NCBI GenBank assembly: GCA_029378245.1
Contig: JARKIF010000049.1
Location: 286,165-350,164, forward strand
Direction: 5' to 3'
DNA length: 64,000 bases
Origin: Roridomyces roridus
Lineage: Eukaryota; Basidiomycota; Agaricomycetes; Agaricales; Mycenaceae
Positions 9,595-20,769 of the stretch are shown piece by piece. The notes under the pieces are model-generated. The model was given only the letters and a program-made list of their open reading frames with translations. It ran no database searches and had not been told where the DNA came from. Both the position numbers and the translations under genes were made by a program. Position 1 is the first letter of the stretch. Each line of letters begins with the position of its first letter.

Positions 9595-11896
9595 ATGGAG
9601 GACGATACCAAGAACCTGAAGGCGACCCGCCAACACAGCGATGCCGCTGCCGATCTCCAAAAGATGGGATACAAGCAGGAGATGACGAGAGTGCGTTTGG
9701 ACCTTCAAGTTCGTTTCGTTTGAAAAGGTCCTCAAGATCTTAAGTCGCGTGGATTGTCGCATATCTTGTTCAGTGCGTGTTATTTCCCCTACCAAGCGCT
9801 GTGAGCTCAAGCGTTCTCCTAGTGACCCTCGGTCAGTTTATCGTCTCGCATACCCTCCACTCGTACCGATCCTGCTCTGGACAGCCATCATGGCCGTTCG
9901 TACGTCACTGTCCACGCTACACGGGGATACAGTGCTTATTCGCTACAGCATATGGTCTCGCAGCTCCAATAGCCACATCCCTCGTGGCCGGTGGACCAGC
10001 GACGATGATTGGGGGTCAGTCTCCATCTTCCTCTCTCCATCAACTCCCTAAATCTCTCCCAAGTTGGGTCCTTGTCTCAATCCTAACTCTCCCCCTCGCT
10101 CTATCCCTCGGTGAAATCTGCGCAAAATACCCGACCTCCGCGGGGGCGTACTATTGGTGCTTCAGGCTTGCTTCCCCTCGTCATCGCATGCTTCTCTCGT
10201 GGATCAACGGATGGCTCACCATGGTCGGCGTTTGGACCATTAGTCTTTCGGTTACCTTTGTGAGCGCGTTGCTACGTCATTCATTCCTCTGACTTCGTTC
10301 ATCGAATCCACTTAGGGGACTGCGCAGCTCATCGTCGCTGGTGCGGGGATATACCTCCCAGATTGGGTCGTCAAACCTTGGCAGACTTGTTCGTCCTCGA
10401 TTGAAATATTTCATATTCTCCCTCTCACTTTTGCAAGATTTGATTTTCTTGGGAGTTACAGGAGTAACAGTCGTCTTCTGCGTCTTCTTCAACTCGATAC
10501 TCCCCACGATTGATGTGGGTGTTTATATTTTCCCTTCTTTCCTGATACACTAAACAGCGTGACAGGTAATTTCAGCGTATTGGACGCTCTTCGGAGTCAT
10601 AGGTGCATATACCCTTCCCTCTGTTGTTTGAGATTGACGCATCCCAGTCATCCTCGTGTGTACATCTGTCAAAGCCGCAGCCGGACGTCATTCTGCCGCT
10701 TTTGCCCTGGGCCACTTTGATCCCACACCTTCAGGGTGGACGCCCGGATGGGCGTTTTTCATCGGGTTGCTTCCTGTATGTAGCAGCCATCGCTCTAAAT
10801 CCGTACACTAATGTTCAATTTGCAGCCCGGTATGGTCGTTATACTTACTCAAAACCTTGGTCGCTCACCGTTAACAGCCTATACATTCGCCGCTATCGGA
10901 ATGAGTGAGTCCGTCATCGTGAATCCCTAAACCTAGCTAAACGGTGGAAATATCTTGAGTCGCAAGTATGGCCGAAGAAGTCCACAACCCCTCGCACGAC
11001 CTCCCGCGCGCCATCACCTGGTCCATCCCCATCGGCTTCATCTGCGGCGTGTTCTTCCTCGTGCCGATTTTGTTCACACTTCCCGATATTGCGACCTTGC
11101 TCGCTGGTAGATATCCACCCCGCGAATATTGAATTCCATACTGACTGAATGCAGTAAGCAGCGGCCAGCCAGTCGGCCTTTTATTCCAACTCATCATGGG
11201 CTCAAAAGGCGGTGGGTTCGGGCTTTGGTTCATAAGTAAGTGCGTTGAAAATTATTTGCCAACTCACTCACTCACTTTCACAGTCTTCGGCATCGGCATG
11301 TTCTGCGCCATCTCAATCTCCTGCGCCGCCTCACGCGCAACCTGGGCCTTCGCACGCGACGCAGCAATCCCCTTCCACCGCACCTTTGCTCTAATCAACA
11401 CCCAGCTCTCCCCCTCCGACGGGGGCATCCCACTCAACGCCATCCTCCTCTCCACTACAATCCAACTCCTCCTCGGCCTAATCTACCTCGGCTCAAGCGC
11501 AGCCTTCAACGCCTTTGTCGGCGTCGCAGTCATGTGTCTCCCCACCTCTTACGCCATGCCCGTCTTCATCTCTTTACTCAATGGCAGACGCTCCGTAGCG
11601 GACTCTCCCTTTTCACTCGGGAAGACCCGGGGTATGGTATTGAATTCAATCGCAGTGGTGTGGGCCCTGTTTGAGCTCGTGCTGTTCTCGATGCCGGCGG
11701 TGTTGCCGGTGACGCCTACGACGATGAGTATGTCCTTTCTCTCTTGCTTTGCTCAGATGTTCATGATACAGACTACGCCTCGGTCGTGTTCGTCGCCTTT
11801 GGCCTCATGAGTGCGATCTGGTACCTCATCAACGGCAGATATCACTACAAAGGACCCGAAATCCCAGAGGATGTCAAGCAAGAGAGCTTAGATTAG
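9595..11896 (+). pseudogene. Amino-acid/GABA-type permease (APC superfamily), left copy, frameshifted
   Basis: This is a multi-exon gene for a 12-helix amino-acid/choline-type permease. It starts at ATG 9595 (MEDDTKNLKATRQHSDAAAD) and ends KQESLD at TAG 11894-11896. Family features include VAGGPATMIWGWVLV, LGEICAKYPTSAGAYYW, the segment SMAEEVHNPS and SRATWAFARDAAIPFH. At about 10009 the left copy lacks one base in the Trp codon of PATMIWG (ATGATTGGGGG against ATGATCTGGGGG in the right copy), just before a GTCAGT intron donor. This shifts the frame in the first helix region. Exon boundaries before 9890 are unresolved. The last 105 bp recur at 17602-17706. Confidence 0.75.
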
Positions 11897-12164
11897 TATG
11901 TACTACAAAGAAGCCGTACAATGAGCAGCTTTGACGATCCCCTCGTGCTCAAACCCACACACCTCGTCCTTGAGCCAAAAGCGATCCGACACCCACCAAA
12001 TCAGGCGGTGCGCGATCCAGTCCTCCCATAGGACACGCCACGGGCGCGTCAGAGTAAGATGCTTTAGTTTCCCGTAGTACAGCCAATTATGTGGCGTGTA
12101 CGCTGTGAGGAGGCGGATGTCGCGATCGTAAGGCGGATGAGGTGCTCACCGACATTGACGTGAG
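11790..12164 (+). repeat. Direct repeat A: permease 3' end plus CAP59 3' remnant (left)
   Basis: This segment is repeated directly at 17602-17996. It contains the true 3' end of the permease gene (to 11896) and, in the opposite direction, a decayed last exon of the CAP59 gene (about 11930-12110) with an altered stop region and frame damage. The two copies flank the NB-ARC/TPR gene. The same arrangement occurs in the right arm (38219-38600 and 31815-32186), so the duplication predates the inverted duplication. Confidence 0.8.
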
Positions 12165-12532
12165 GTTCTTCACGGTGATGTCAAGGTGCATAGGCAATGG
12201 CGGCAGCCTGTGCTTCTCAAAGATATCGGAGATGGGCCGTTGCAAGTGAGGGCTTGAAACCCCAAGGCGCGTGTGCTTTCTGGGCCATTCTTCTGCATTC
12301 CTTGACTGCGGACAGGTATATGTACCCGACTGACAGGGCGCGGCGCATCGAATGCCCATCATCACGCCGAATTGTGAGAATCGTCTTCGTTCTGGTTGTT
12401 TCAAGCTGATGTGCCGCCATTGACCCAAGCCTCGGTATATACATAAAGAGCATGGGAAGAAAAATGTGCCGCTCCTCATCCTAGACTTCAACGGTGCCCA
12501 TCCCTAGGACCTGTGAGTTTTCAGGTCGGCTA
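12165..12532. other. Intergenic, unrecognised; partial hAT-like end
   Basis: No gene is seen. The sequence matches parts of 36790-38220 in reverse complement, but the right arm carries about 1.1 kb more in the middle. At 12491-12506 the sequence ends CCATCCCTA after a GGTGC stretch, like the terminus of the hAT-type elements at 36858-37488 and 47007-47416. No partner end is visible, so it is at most a relic. Confidence 0.35.
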
Positions 12533-13646
12533 CAGTTGCGGACAATCAAACGTGACAAACTTGTATAACTCTATTTTGGCTCGTGGGAAACTCTTTCTTT
12601 GTGTAAAATGGGGCAGTTAGAATATTTTGTGAATTTTCTGCATTGTCAAAAGTTGAAAAAGTTGAAGTTGAAATGCCGGTCCGGGTCGATTTTTTGGCCG
12701 TACCCCATTTTCCCACGCTACCAGGTCGTGCGAGGTACCATTTTAACCGTTTTTTTTGCGCTCTTTTCAATGGGAACAATTGCGAAAAGATTCCACGAGC
12801 CAATCTTCCAGAAATCCACTTTTGATGGCCAGATTCAAGGAGTGATCAAGCTGTCTCGTGAACGCGGCATTCTTCCCCAATTGTTCCGAGGGACTGGATT
12901 CTTCTTCCCAAGCTCCTACAGTATTTAAGAGTGACAGGGACCACTCCCTTCCCTCTGCCACCATCCCCCATGCCTCCCCAGGGAGAAAGGCAAGGGACAA
13001 AACATCTCATCAGGTCTGAGGTCTTCGAAACCACTGGGAGAAGATTTGGCCCGCCAGCATCTCCTTCACCCCAGTTGTCACAATTGTCCCTCACAGATGC
13101 AGATCACGAGGAGCTCTCTCTTGAGCAACCTGCTAGGGAACCTGGATCTCGAGGACTGTGATTTTGACTGCTGGCTCTCCAATGAGAACTATAATTCTTT
13201 GACAGCTACCTTTGCCACAGAGGAGGTAGAGCCCAGCCCTGATGATGACCGGGAAGAAGTAGATGACTTCAACTGGGATGGTAATGGCCCAACTCTTGAC
13301 ACTTACGGGAACGGTCGCGGCATGCACGGCAACTTGGAGGAAGCAGAAATCACGATAGGGCATGTAACACGGGCATTCTACCAGAGATTGATAGAGCAGA
13401 CAGGCGTAATTAGCCACTATATACAGTCCCTGAACTTCTATACCGGACCCAAGGCCGAAAGGGGTACACACAATTTCTGTTCAACCCGGCCGAAAATTTG
13501 GCCGTACCTAATCTCTCGTGGGAAAATTCTGAAAAATTGTATTTGGGGTCTTTTCGGGTCACTGAATCTGATTCTGAAGTCAGAATGTCAAAATTATGGG
13601 CCGTTCCCGAGATATTAAAGTGGTCACGTTTGATTGTCCGCAACTG
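12533..13646. mobile_element. TA-flanked inverted-repeat transposon, about 1.1 kb (left arm only)
   Basis: The termini are perfect inverted repeats of at least 24 bp beginning CAGTTGCGGACAATCAAACG. TA dinucleotides flank both ends (12531-12532 and 13647-13648). The mirror locus holds an empty site with a single TA (36696-36697), and the flanks on both sides match. TA duplication and a CAGT start fit the Tc1/mariner superfamily. Internally a stretch at about 13079-13440 is rich in Asp and Glu codons in the plus frame (for example EVEPSPDDDREEVDDFNW), but I see no DDE transposase domain, so the element is probably non-autonomous. Subterminal sequences near 12700 and 13500 share words such as TTGGCCGTAC. 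Confidence 0.9.
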
Positions 13647-13740
13647 TACACAGTATACACAGGTTCGACAGGCCGTGCGCGCGCATGCCCGCGGGTCCAC
13701 CCCCGTGAGTCGTGACCAACCTTATGGCAGCCTGTCAAGA

Positions 13741-13748
13741 TATAAATA
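13741..13748 (+). promoter_or_regulatory. TATA box of NB-ARC/TPR gene (left)
   Basis: TATAAATA lies 53 bp before the ATG at 13801. The same motif is kept in the mirror arm (about 36567-36574, minus strand), in line with a core promoter. Confidence 0.55.
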
Positions 13749-13800
13749 TCTCTGCCACGTCAACACCTTTTACCCTTGTACCCACACCACGAGCTACTCA

Positions 13801-16800
13801 ATGTCTTTGCCTACTGCTGAAATACAGATGGGGACACATTTTCATGTACATGGTGAGCACACTATGGCAAATCTTGCAGAAATGACCAGTATTTAGCTGG
13901 CTTTCAGGTGGCACCGGTGGTCCTGGTGGAGTAGGGGACCAACATGGGGGAGAAGGAGGTCCTGGTGAAGGAGGGACCCTGATCTATGGAAGTCAGATCA
14001 CCACCTTGAAGTAAATTCCCAAGCACTTCTGCAAGAGCCAGATCTCACTGGACATAGTGTTTATTCTCATGGTCAAGAACCAAGGCAGCAAGGTCAAATT
14101 GAACTCATCAGTATGTACCAAATAAATATGTCTGAGCCAGCTGAGCAGATATCTCAGATCTTCCAGGGACGAAAGGAAATCCTTGACAAGATGCAACAGT
14201 ACTTTTCCCCAGACAAGAAGAAGAGAAGGATCTTTGTTCTCCATGGTCTTGGTGGCTCTGGGAAGACTCAGGTGGCTCTGAAATTTCTTGAGGAGACTGC
14301 TGATGAGTATGTGGGTGAAGGAGGAACTTCTTTATCATTGACCACCTTTTTCAGGTTCACAATGCAATTCTTTGTGAATGCCAGTTCTCCAGAAGCTATC
14401 AACAACTCCTTCATGAACATAGCCATTTCTCAGAGCTTTGGTAAAACACCAGAAGCTGGCCTCCAGTGGCTTATTTCTGAACACAAAGAGTGGACTCTGC
14501 TGTTTGACAATGCAGATGATCCCAAACTGAAGTTATCAACATTCTTCCCACGGTGCACACATGGAAAAATTATCATAACTTCCCGAAACCCACAACTAGC
14601 TGTCTATGGCCCTGCTTCTCACTCACAAGTGGGAGACTTGGATGAAGAAAATGCTGCTCTTCTTCTTCTTGCAAGAGCACTCCGGGAGGACACAGAGAAA
14701 AACCACAAATTGGCCATGGACATCGTACAGGTGGGTTCCAACCTCCTCAGAAAATGATTTCATACTCAATTGGGATTCCCAGGAGCTCTCATGCCTGCCT
14801 CTTGCAATTGTTCAGGCTGGGGCTTATATTGCCAAGTTCAAATGTCTCAAGAATTATCTGTCTCTCTACAGGCAGAACAAAAAAGAGTTACTGCTACAGC
14901 ACCCGGATCAAAGTCTTGATGACTATGAATGGACTGTCTATACAACCTGGCAGATTAGCTTTGAGAAACTCAGCCCCGTAGCTGCCCGCTTTTTGCAACT
15001 TTGTGCTTTATTGCACCACAGCAGTATTGCAGAGTCAATATTTGCCAATGCCACAAAGTGGATATTGAGCAATGAGGGTAATGAAACTGAGTCAATGTGG
15101 GAAGCCAGCAAATTTCTTGGAAACTTTGTCTCAGGTTCAGGAAATTGGTCGGAACAATATTTCGGGAATATTGTGGCAGAGCTTGAGGAATACTCGCTCC
15201 TTCAGAGGGATGAAACAAGCAGCACACTAAGCATGCATCCACTTGTGCATCTGTGGTGCTCAGGCAACCTACCTGATCAGGGAACAGCACAGGCATGCAT
15301 GGCAAATGTATTGGGAATGGCAATAGATCTTGGCCCTGATGCATATTTGGAGAGAATCAGGATAATTGCTCATGTCAACATGCTTGTCCCAGATTTCACT
15401 GTCCTGAATTATCAGTTCTGGAGGCAATATGCAAGGATTTATTATGACGGAGGTAAATTTGAGCAAGCAAAGGGTTTGTATGAACTGAATCTGGAGAGAC
15501 AAAGGGAGCTATTTGGCAATGCCCATCCTGACACTCTGTTTGCAATGGCCAACCTTGCAGTCACGTACAGGCGGCTGGGACGGTACCAAGAGGCAGAGGG
15601 GCTGGAACTTTCTGTGCTCCAAGGGTGCCAGAAACTCCTTGGCAATGACCATCCTGACACTCTGTTTGCAATGGCCAACCTTGCAGGCACATACGGGCGG
15701 CTGGGACGGTACCAAGAGGCAGAGGGGCTGGAACTTTCTGTGCTCCAAGGGCGCCAGAAACTCCTTGGCAATGACCATCCTGACACTCTGTTTGCAATGG
15801 CCAACCTTGCAGCCACATACGGGCGGCTGGGACGGTACCAAGAGGCAGAGGGGCTGGAACTTTCTGTGCTCCAAGGGCGCCAGAAACTCTTCAGCAATGA
15901 CCATCCTGACACTCTGTTTGCAATGGGTAACCTTGCAGCCACATACTGGCAACTGGGACGGTACCAAGAGGCAGAGGGGCTTGAACTTTCTGTGCTCCAA
16001 GGGCGCCAGAGACTCCTTGGCAATGACCATCCTGACACTCTGTTTGCAATGGGTAACCTTGCAGCCACATACAGGCAACTGGGACGGTACCAAGAGGCAG
16101 AGGGGCTTGAACTTTCTGTGCTCCAAGGGCGCCAGAGACTCCCTGGCAATGACCATCCTGACACTCTGTTTGCAATGGGTAACCTTGCAGGCACATACAG
16201 GCGACTGGGACGGTACCAAGAGGCAGAGGGGCTTGAACTTTCTGTGCTCCAAGGGTGCCAGAAGCTCCTTGGTGATGACCATCCTCACACTCTGTTTGCA
16301 ATGGCCAACCTTGCAGGCACATACGGGCAGCTGGGACGGTACCAAGAGGCAGAGGGGCTTGAACTTTCTGTGCTCCAAGGGCGCCAGAAATTCCTCGGCA
16401 ATGACCATCCTGACACTCTGATTGCAACGGGCAACCTTGCAGGCACATACAGGCAGCTGGGACGGTACCAAGAGGCAGAGGGGCTTGGACTTTCTGTGCT
16501 CCAAGGGCGCCAGAAACTCCTCGGCAATGACCATCCTGGAACTCTGTCTGCAATGGCCAACCTTGCAGGCACCTACGGGCAGCTGGGACGGTACCAAGAG
16601 GCAGAGGGGCTTGAACTTTCTGTGCTCCAAGGGCGCCAGAAACTCCTTGGCAATGACCATCCTGACACTCTGTTGGCAATGGCCAACCTTGCAGGCACAT
16701 ACGGGCGACTGGGACGGTACCAAGAGGCAGAGGGGCTTGAACTTTCTGTGCTCCAAGGGCGCCAGAAACTCCTTGGCAATGACCATCCTGACACTCTGAT

Positions 16801-17158
16801 TGCAATGGGCAACCTTGCAGGCACATACAGGCAGCTGGGACGGTACCAAGAGGCAGAGGGGTTCGAACTTTCTGTGCTCCAAGGGCGCCAGAAACTCCTT
16901 GGCAATGACCATCCTGACACTCTGTCTGCAATGGCCAACCTTGCAGTCACATACTGGCAATTGGGACGGTACCAAGAGGCAGAGGGGCTTGAACTTTCTG
17001 TGCTCCAAGGGCGCCAGAAGCTCCTCGGTGATGACCATCCTGACACTCTGTTTGCAATGACCAACCTTGCAGACACATACAGGAGACTGGGGCGGTACCA
17101 AGAGGCAGAGGGGCTTGACTTCCAAGTTTCTGTGTTCCAAGGGCACCAGAACTTATGA
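13801..17158 (+). CDS. NB-ARC/TPR NLR-like protein, left copy (intact)
   Basis: This is a STAND NTPase with a repeat sensor, the fungal counterpart of NLR proteins; such proteins are linked to non-self recognition and heterokaryon incompatibility, though the role here is unknown. A five-exon model fits: 13801-13852, 13908-14010, 14112-14306, 14355-14730 and 14783-17158, giving 1033 aa with all phases consistent. Exon 2 encodes a glycine-rich linker. The P-loop is FVLHGLGGSGKTQ, the Walker B region is WTLLFDNADD, and KIIITSRN and SCLPLAIVQAGAYI match NB-ARC sensor and GxP motifs. After a winged-helix-like region come 13 near-identical 42-residue TPR units. The mirror copy is interrupted. Confidence 0.85.
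15514..17155 (+). repeat. 126-bp tandem array encoding 13 TPR units
   Basis: Thirteen copies of a 126-bp unit encode 42-aa TPR motifs of the form GNDHPDTLFAMANLAxTY followed by LGRYQEAEGLELSVLQGRQ. The kinesin-light-chain-like spacing fits TPR_10/TPR_12-type repeats. Because the unit is a multiple of three and lacks stops in several frames, long open frames also exist antisense (about 545 codons) and in another plus frame; these are by-products. The right arm has nine units and different variants. Confidence 0.9.
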
Positions 17159-17601
17159 AATGAAGTACATTCTGAGACATGCAAAATGGAATGAGTAATC
17201 ATTTTTTTTCAAATCCACCACTGTACTTTCTGCCTTTGCTGATGTTTGCTGCTCTGATCGGATTGAGTGCGGTGGACAAAAAAAAAAAAAAAAAAATTTC
17301 CACGGCCCACTTTTTTTTTTTGCTCAACCTTGCAGATTGATGTATTTCTTCAAAGATCTGTCTTTTCACATAAATCCTCAGATCTCTGGGGCTTTTGTGT
17401 CTCCACCCCTTTTCTCCAGGGAATCAGAGGGATCCATCATGAATCTGTGTAGATTACGCAAAGATTCACCACAGATCTTCAAGTCGTGTTTTTTTCTTCT
17501 GAGGGCCTCTTTATTTTGGAATATCCGAATGTTGGCCGGACTCTGCATCAGGCTGATGTCATGGCCGATGCCCGTCGTCACGGCTTGTTGAAGCTGTCTT
17601 C
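17159..17601. other. 3' flank of NB-ARC gene, no gene
   Basis: Only A- and T-runs and AT-rich sequence are seen, including a stretch of about 19 A at 17279. The mirror region 32187-32638 is alike. A terminator is likely but cannot be pinned down. Confidence 0.4.
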
Positions 17602-17996
17602 GTCGCCTTTGGCCTCATGAGTGCGATCTGGTACCTCATCAACGGCAGATACCACTACCAAGGACCCGAAATCCCAGAAGACGTCAAGCAAGAGAGCTTA
17701 GATTAGTATGTACATATATACATTACAAAGAAGCCGGACAATGAGCAGCTTTGACGATCCCCTCGTGCTCAAACCCACACGCCTCGTCCTTGAGCCAAAA
17801 ATGATCCGACACCCACCAAAAGAGGCGGTGCGCGATCCAATCCTCCCATACGACGCGCCACGGACGCGTCAGAGTAAGATGCTTCAGCTTCCCGTAGTAC
17901 AGCCAATTGTGTGGCGTGTACGCTGTGAGGAGGGTAAGCATGGAAGTCGAGATCGTAAGGCGGATGTGCTGCTATGCTCACCGACGTTGACGGTGG
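17602..17996 (+). repeat. Direct repeat B: permease 3' remnant plus CAP59 3' end (left)
   Basis: This is the second copy of the segment at 11790-12164. Here the CAP59 3' end is the functional one and the permease 3' end (17602-17706, ending KQESLD and TAG) is an orphan fragment. It marks the downstream edge of the inserted NB-ARC segment. Confidence 0.8.
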
Positions 17997-19265
17997 GATT
18001 GACATAAATACGCGGACGGCGCGGTGCCGTGCGCAGATGCATGTCATATGAGATGAGGAAGCACTCGGATTCCGCGCAGGGCGTGTCGGCACGGAACTGA
18101 AGCGGATGGTGGCCGTCTGCTTTGGGATGAGCATGGATAGAGAGGCTCACGGAGGACGACGTACTTGATGATGAGGGCAGGAACCACTGGGCGTCAAACG
18201 CCGCGACACCATTCCAGCAGGTGGCGACCTCGACGGGCTCCTCACGACGCAGACTCTCCACTGCGGCGTCGTCAAAGGAGAAGTAGGGCCATATCTCCTT
18301 GGTCCGTTGGCCACAAGAGTCTCGGATCACCCAGCTAGAGAAGGGGTTAGGCGAGAAGAGCGCTCGTTGCGGGACTGACGTGTCATATAGCCCTATCCCG
18401 TCAAAGTCGAGCCCGCACGCAAGGTCGAAGTTTCCCTCCTTCGTGGCGAGTAGTCGCAGAATGGACTCTTGACGTGGAAGTATCAGCACCGAGACGCAGA
18501 GAGGCAGAGGGTAGAAAACGCACTCCATTCAAAGTAGACGTCATTGAAGAATATGACCTTGTCAAAGCTCCGACCGTCGAGCCCGCCCTGGAGCGGCTCA
18601 AGCGCCTTGTTCCGCATGTCGGCCATGTACTGCACGCGCTCGTGCCCATTCATCGCCCACCCCTCCCTTCGCCTCCCATCCGTATCCAGCACCACATGAC
18701 TCCTCACCCCGGCAGTCTTGAGCTGCTTCTCGAAATCGCGGAGCAGAGCCTTGGTCTGGTCGTGCGAGTTGGACTCGTACACGGACACCAAGACGTTCTG
18801 CCTCCCGAGGTGATTGATGAGCAGCCCCATCTGCTTCGTCCATACAGGCAGATGCACGGCGTAGTCGTATAGATTCGCAGCGATCAAGTACGTCGCGTTG
18901 GGCTGGAGAGCGGGAAGGGGTGCTCCGGGGCTCATGTAGGATGAGCGCCCGACGGTGGGGTATGTGGGTGCGAGGAGGATGAAGGCCAGCCAGGAGGCGC
19001 ACATGGCGAAGCGAATTCGCCTGCGTTTGGGCCATGCGTGGATTCCCCGGATGTCGATGGCGTCGAGGATGGCCACTCCTGGGACGCAGATGACGACGAG
19101 TGGGAGGTAGACGAGGAGGGTGGAGAAGAAACCGAGGTGGATGGCCACGAAGGTGGCTGTCGCCAGCGAGAAAGTGACAGAGCCAAGGAAGAGTCGGTGA
19201 GAGTGAAGAAAGGCGACTACTGGTGTGCGTCGTCGACGCCAGTCGCGGAGATGTCGTTGGTGCAT
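17723..19265 (-). CDS. CAP59-type mannosyltransferase (GT69), left copy
   Basis: The product resembles the Cryptococcus CAP59/CMT1 alpha-1,3-mannosyltransferase family, type II Golgi membrane proteins of polysaccharide synthesis. It starts at ATG 19265. Basic residues at the N-terminus are followed by hydrophobic segments (about residues 25-65 and 85-100). Family motifs are VSVYESNSHDQTKALL, HERVQYMADMRNKALEPL, the acidic segment FDKVIFFNDVYF and ACGLDFDGIGLYDTWVIRD. It has five exons like the right copy. Compared with the right it carries one extra codon (HH for H) near 18110. It shares a 132-bp upstream region with F-box B. Its last exon overlaps direct repeat B. Confidence 0.85.
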
Positions 19266-19397
19266 TGCGTTCAGCCGTTGTTCATCGTGCGCCGTGCGTC
19301 ATGAGAAGAAAGAGAGAGAGGCGTGATTACGTCACCGCGCCTCTTTCGTTCCGCGTCCTCGAGACACCCACAAGACATCGCCTCTGACTCTCGCCAC
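19266..19397. promoter_or_regulatory. Divergent promoter region CAP59 / F-box B (left)
   Basis: Only 132 bp separate the two ATGs, so the genes probably share a bidirectional promoter. The mirror region is 30407-30539. A purine-rich GAAGAAAGAGAGAGAG tract lies at about 19303-19319 in both arms. Confidence 0.45.
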
Positions 19398-20729
19398 ATG
19401 TCCACTATAGAGATTGCTAGCCGCCTCCGCGACCGAGTGCAGTCGCCGCCTGCCTTTCAAATCATCACGCCCATTCACAAACTCCCGACCGAGTTACTTT
19501 CCGAAACATTCTTGTTGGCGATCGACTCGGTCAGAGATTGGCTGAGGCAGGTCCTCGCCATCTCCCACGTTTGCGCGCATTGGAGGCGGTTGGCTTGCGC
19601 GATGCCCCGTCTGTGGAACCGCCCGCTTGGACTAAATCTAAAGCGGGCATCGTCAGACACATATCTATCCACCTCGAAAGCCTTCTTGGAGCGTTCAGCG
19701 CCACTCCTCATCCCCGTCACTCTGACGAACGAAGTACTAGACGCTTCGCCTCTCCTTGAATTCGTCTTTAGCTTGTCTCCACGTTGGAAGTCGCTCGTCT
19801 TCCGTTACTCGGAGGTCGACCGACTGCGCCACATCCCCTGCGATGCGCTAGAGCATCTCGAACACCTCGATGTAATTGCGCACACCTACTCCTCGCCAAT
19901 AACGGTCTTCCTCAGCGCTCCCCGCCTCCGCACCCTCTCTCTCCAGGTACCAGACATGGAGTGCATCCACATGCCCTGGTCTCAGCTCACACGCATCACG
20001 ATTTGGGATTTCGCACATCCCGCCCAAGACTGCCTCGACATCCTAGCACAATGCACAAACGCCCTCGTATCCGCAGTGTTCACCAAAGTGATACCATGGG
20101 CCGAACCCTCTTCTATAGACCGAATCGTGCACCTAGCGTGCTTGGAACGCCTCCGAATCATCTTCGCCCGGGACCCATACAATCACTACATCACTCCATT
20201 CTTTACAGCCCTCTCCCTCCCCGCACTCTCGGACCTCTCCATCCAAGCGCGCGGCATCGACTGGTCTCCCGCCGATTTCACAGACTTTCAACACCGCTCT
20301 CCCAATATCCGAGAACTCCACATCTCCGGTGCAGTGCGAGCCACCGAGCACGTCATCCGCATCCTCTCGGAATCACCCCACCTCGTCTCATTGAGCGTCG
20401 AAGGCCTTTATTCGTCGATCAACCCGTTATTACAGGTCCTCCAATTCTCCGACTCCGAGACAGCAGTGCATGTTGCCGCTAGACTCGAACGGCTCTCCCT
20501 CCAAGACTTTCATGGGACGGTCAACGAGTCGATATTGAGTGAGATGATTCTCTCGCGGTGGTGGACGGATGAGGAGCTTCGAGACTTGGATGATCATGGC
20601 CCGCCTCCAGTGAGGTGTTGGAAGGCGCTTGAGATTGTCGGTGCCCATGTTCAGAGTTACACCAAGTCCTTTAAAGGGATGGTGAAATTACTGCGGACGG
20701 AGGGGCTGGAGGTTACTTTATCACATTGA
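19398..20729 (+). CDS. F-box protein B, left copy
   Basis: A single-exon gene of 443 aa begins at ATG 19398 (MSTIEIASRLRDRV). An F-box (HKLPTELLSETFLLAID) is followed by AISHVCAHWRRLACAMPRLW, the classic agaric F-box pattern, and then irregular leucine-rich repeats to residue 443. The open frame continues 25 codons upstream of this ATG but has no ATG there. The right copy lacks 22 aa near residue 118, so this left copy is the longer version. It converges with the aminotransferase fragment, 40 bp apart. Confidence 0.82.
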   Translation: MSTIEIASRLRDRVQSPPAFQIITPIHKLPTELLSETFLLAIDSVRDWLRQVLAISHVCAHWRRLACAMPRLWNRPLGLNLKRASSDTYLSTSKAFLERSAPLLIPVTLTNEVLDASPLLEFVFSLSPRWKSLVFRYSEVDRLRHIPCDALEHLEHLDVIAHTYSSPITVFLSAPRLRTLSLQVPDMECIHMPWSQLTRITIWDFAHPAQDCLDILAQCTNALVSAVFTKVIPWAEPSSIDRIVHLACLERLRIIFARDPYNHYITPFFTALSLPALSDLSIQARGIDWSPADFTDFQHRSPNIRELHISGAVRATEHVIRILSESPHLVSLSVEGLYSSINPLLQVLQFSDSETAVHVAARLERLSLQDFHGTVNESILSEMILSRWWTDEELRDLDDHGPPPVRCWKALEIVGAHVQSYTKSFKGMVKLLRTEGLEVTLSH

Positions 20730-20769
20730 TAGCTTGGTACAATTTTTGGTTTTATGAATATACAGACTA

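Noticed and set aside
12491..12506. Third hAT-type element in the left arm
   Set aside because: Only one terminus-like sequence is present; no second end or 8-bp duplication was found, so it is noted only as a possible relic.
15509..17146. Long minus-strand open frame across the TPR array
   Set aside because: It is the antisense of a stop-poor 126-bp tandem repeat; the plus frame carries clear TPR motifs continuous with NB-ARC, and the antisense has no ATG context or motif of its own.
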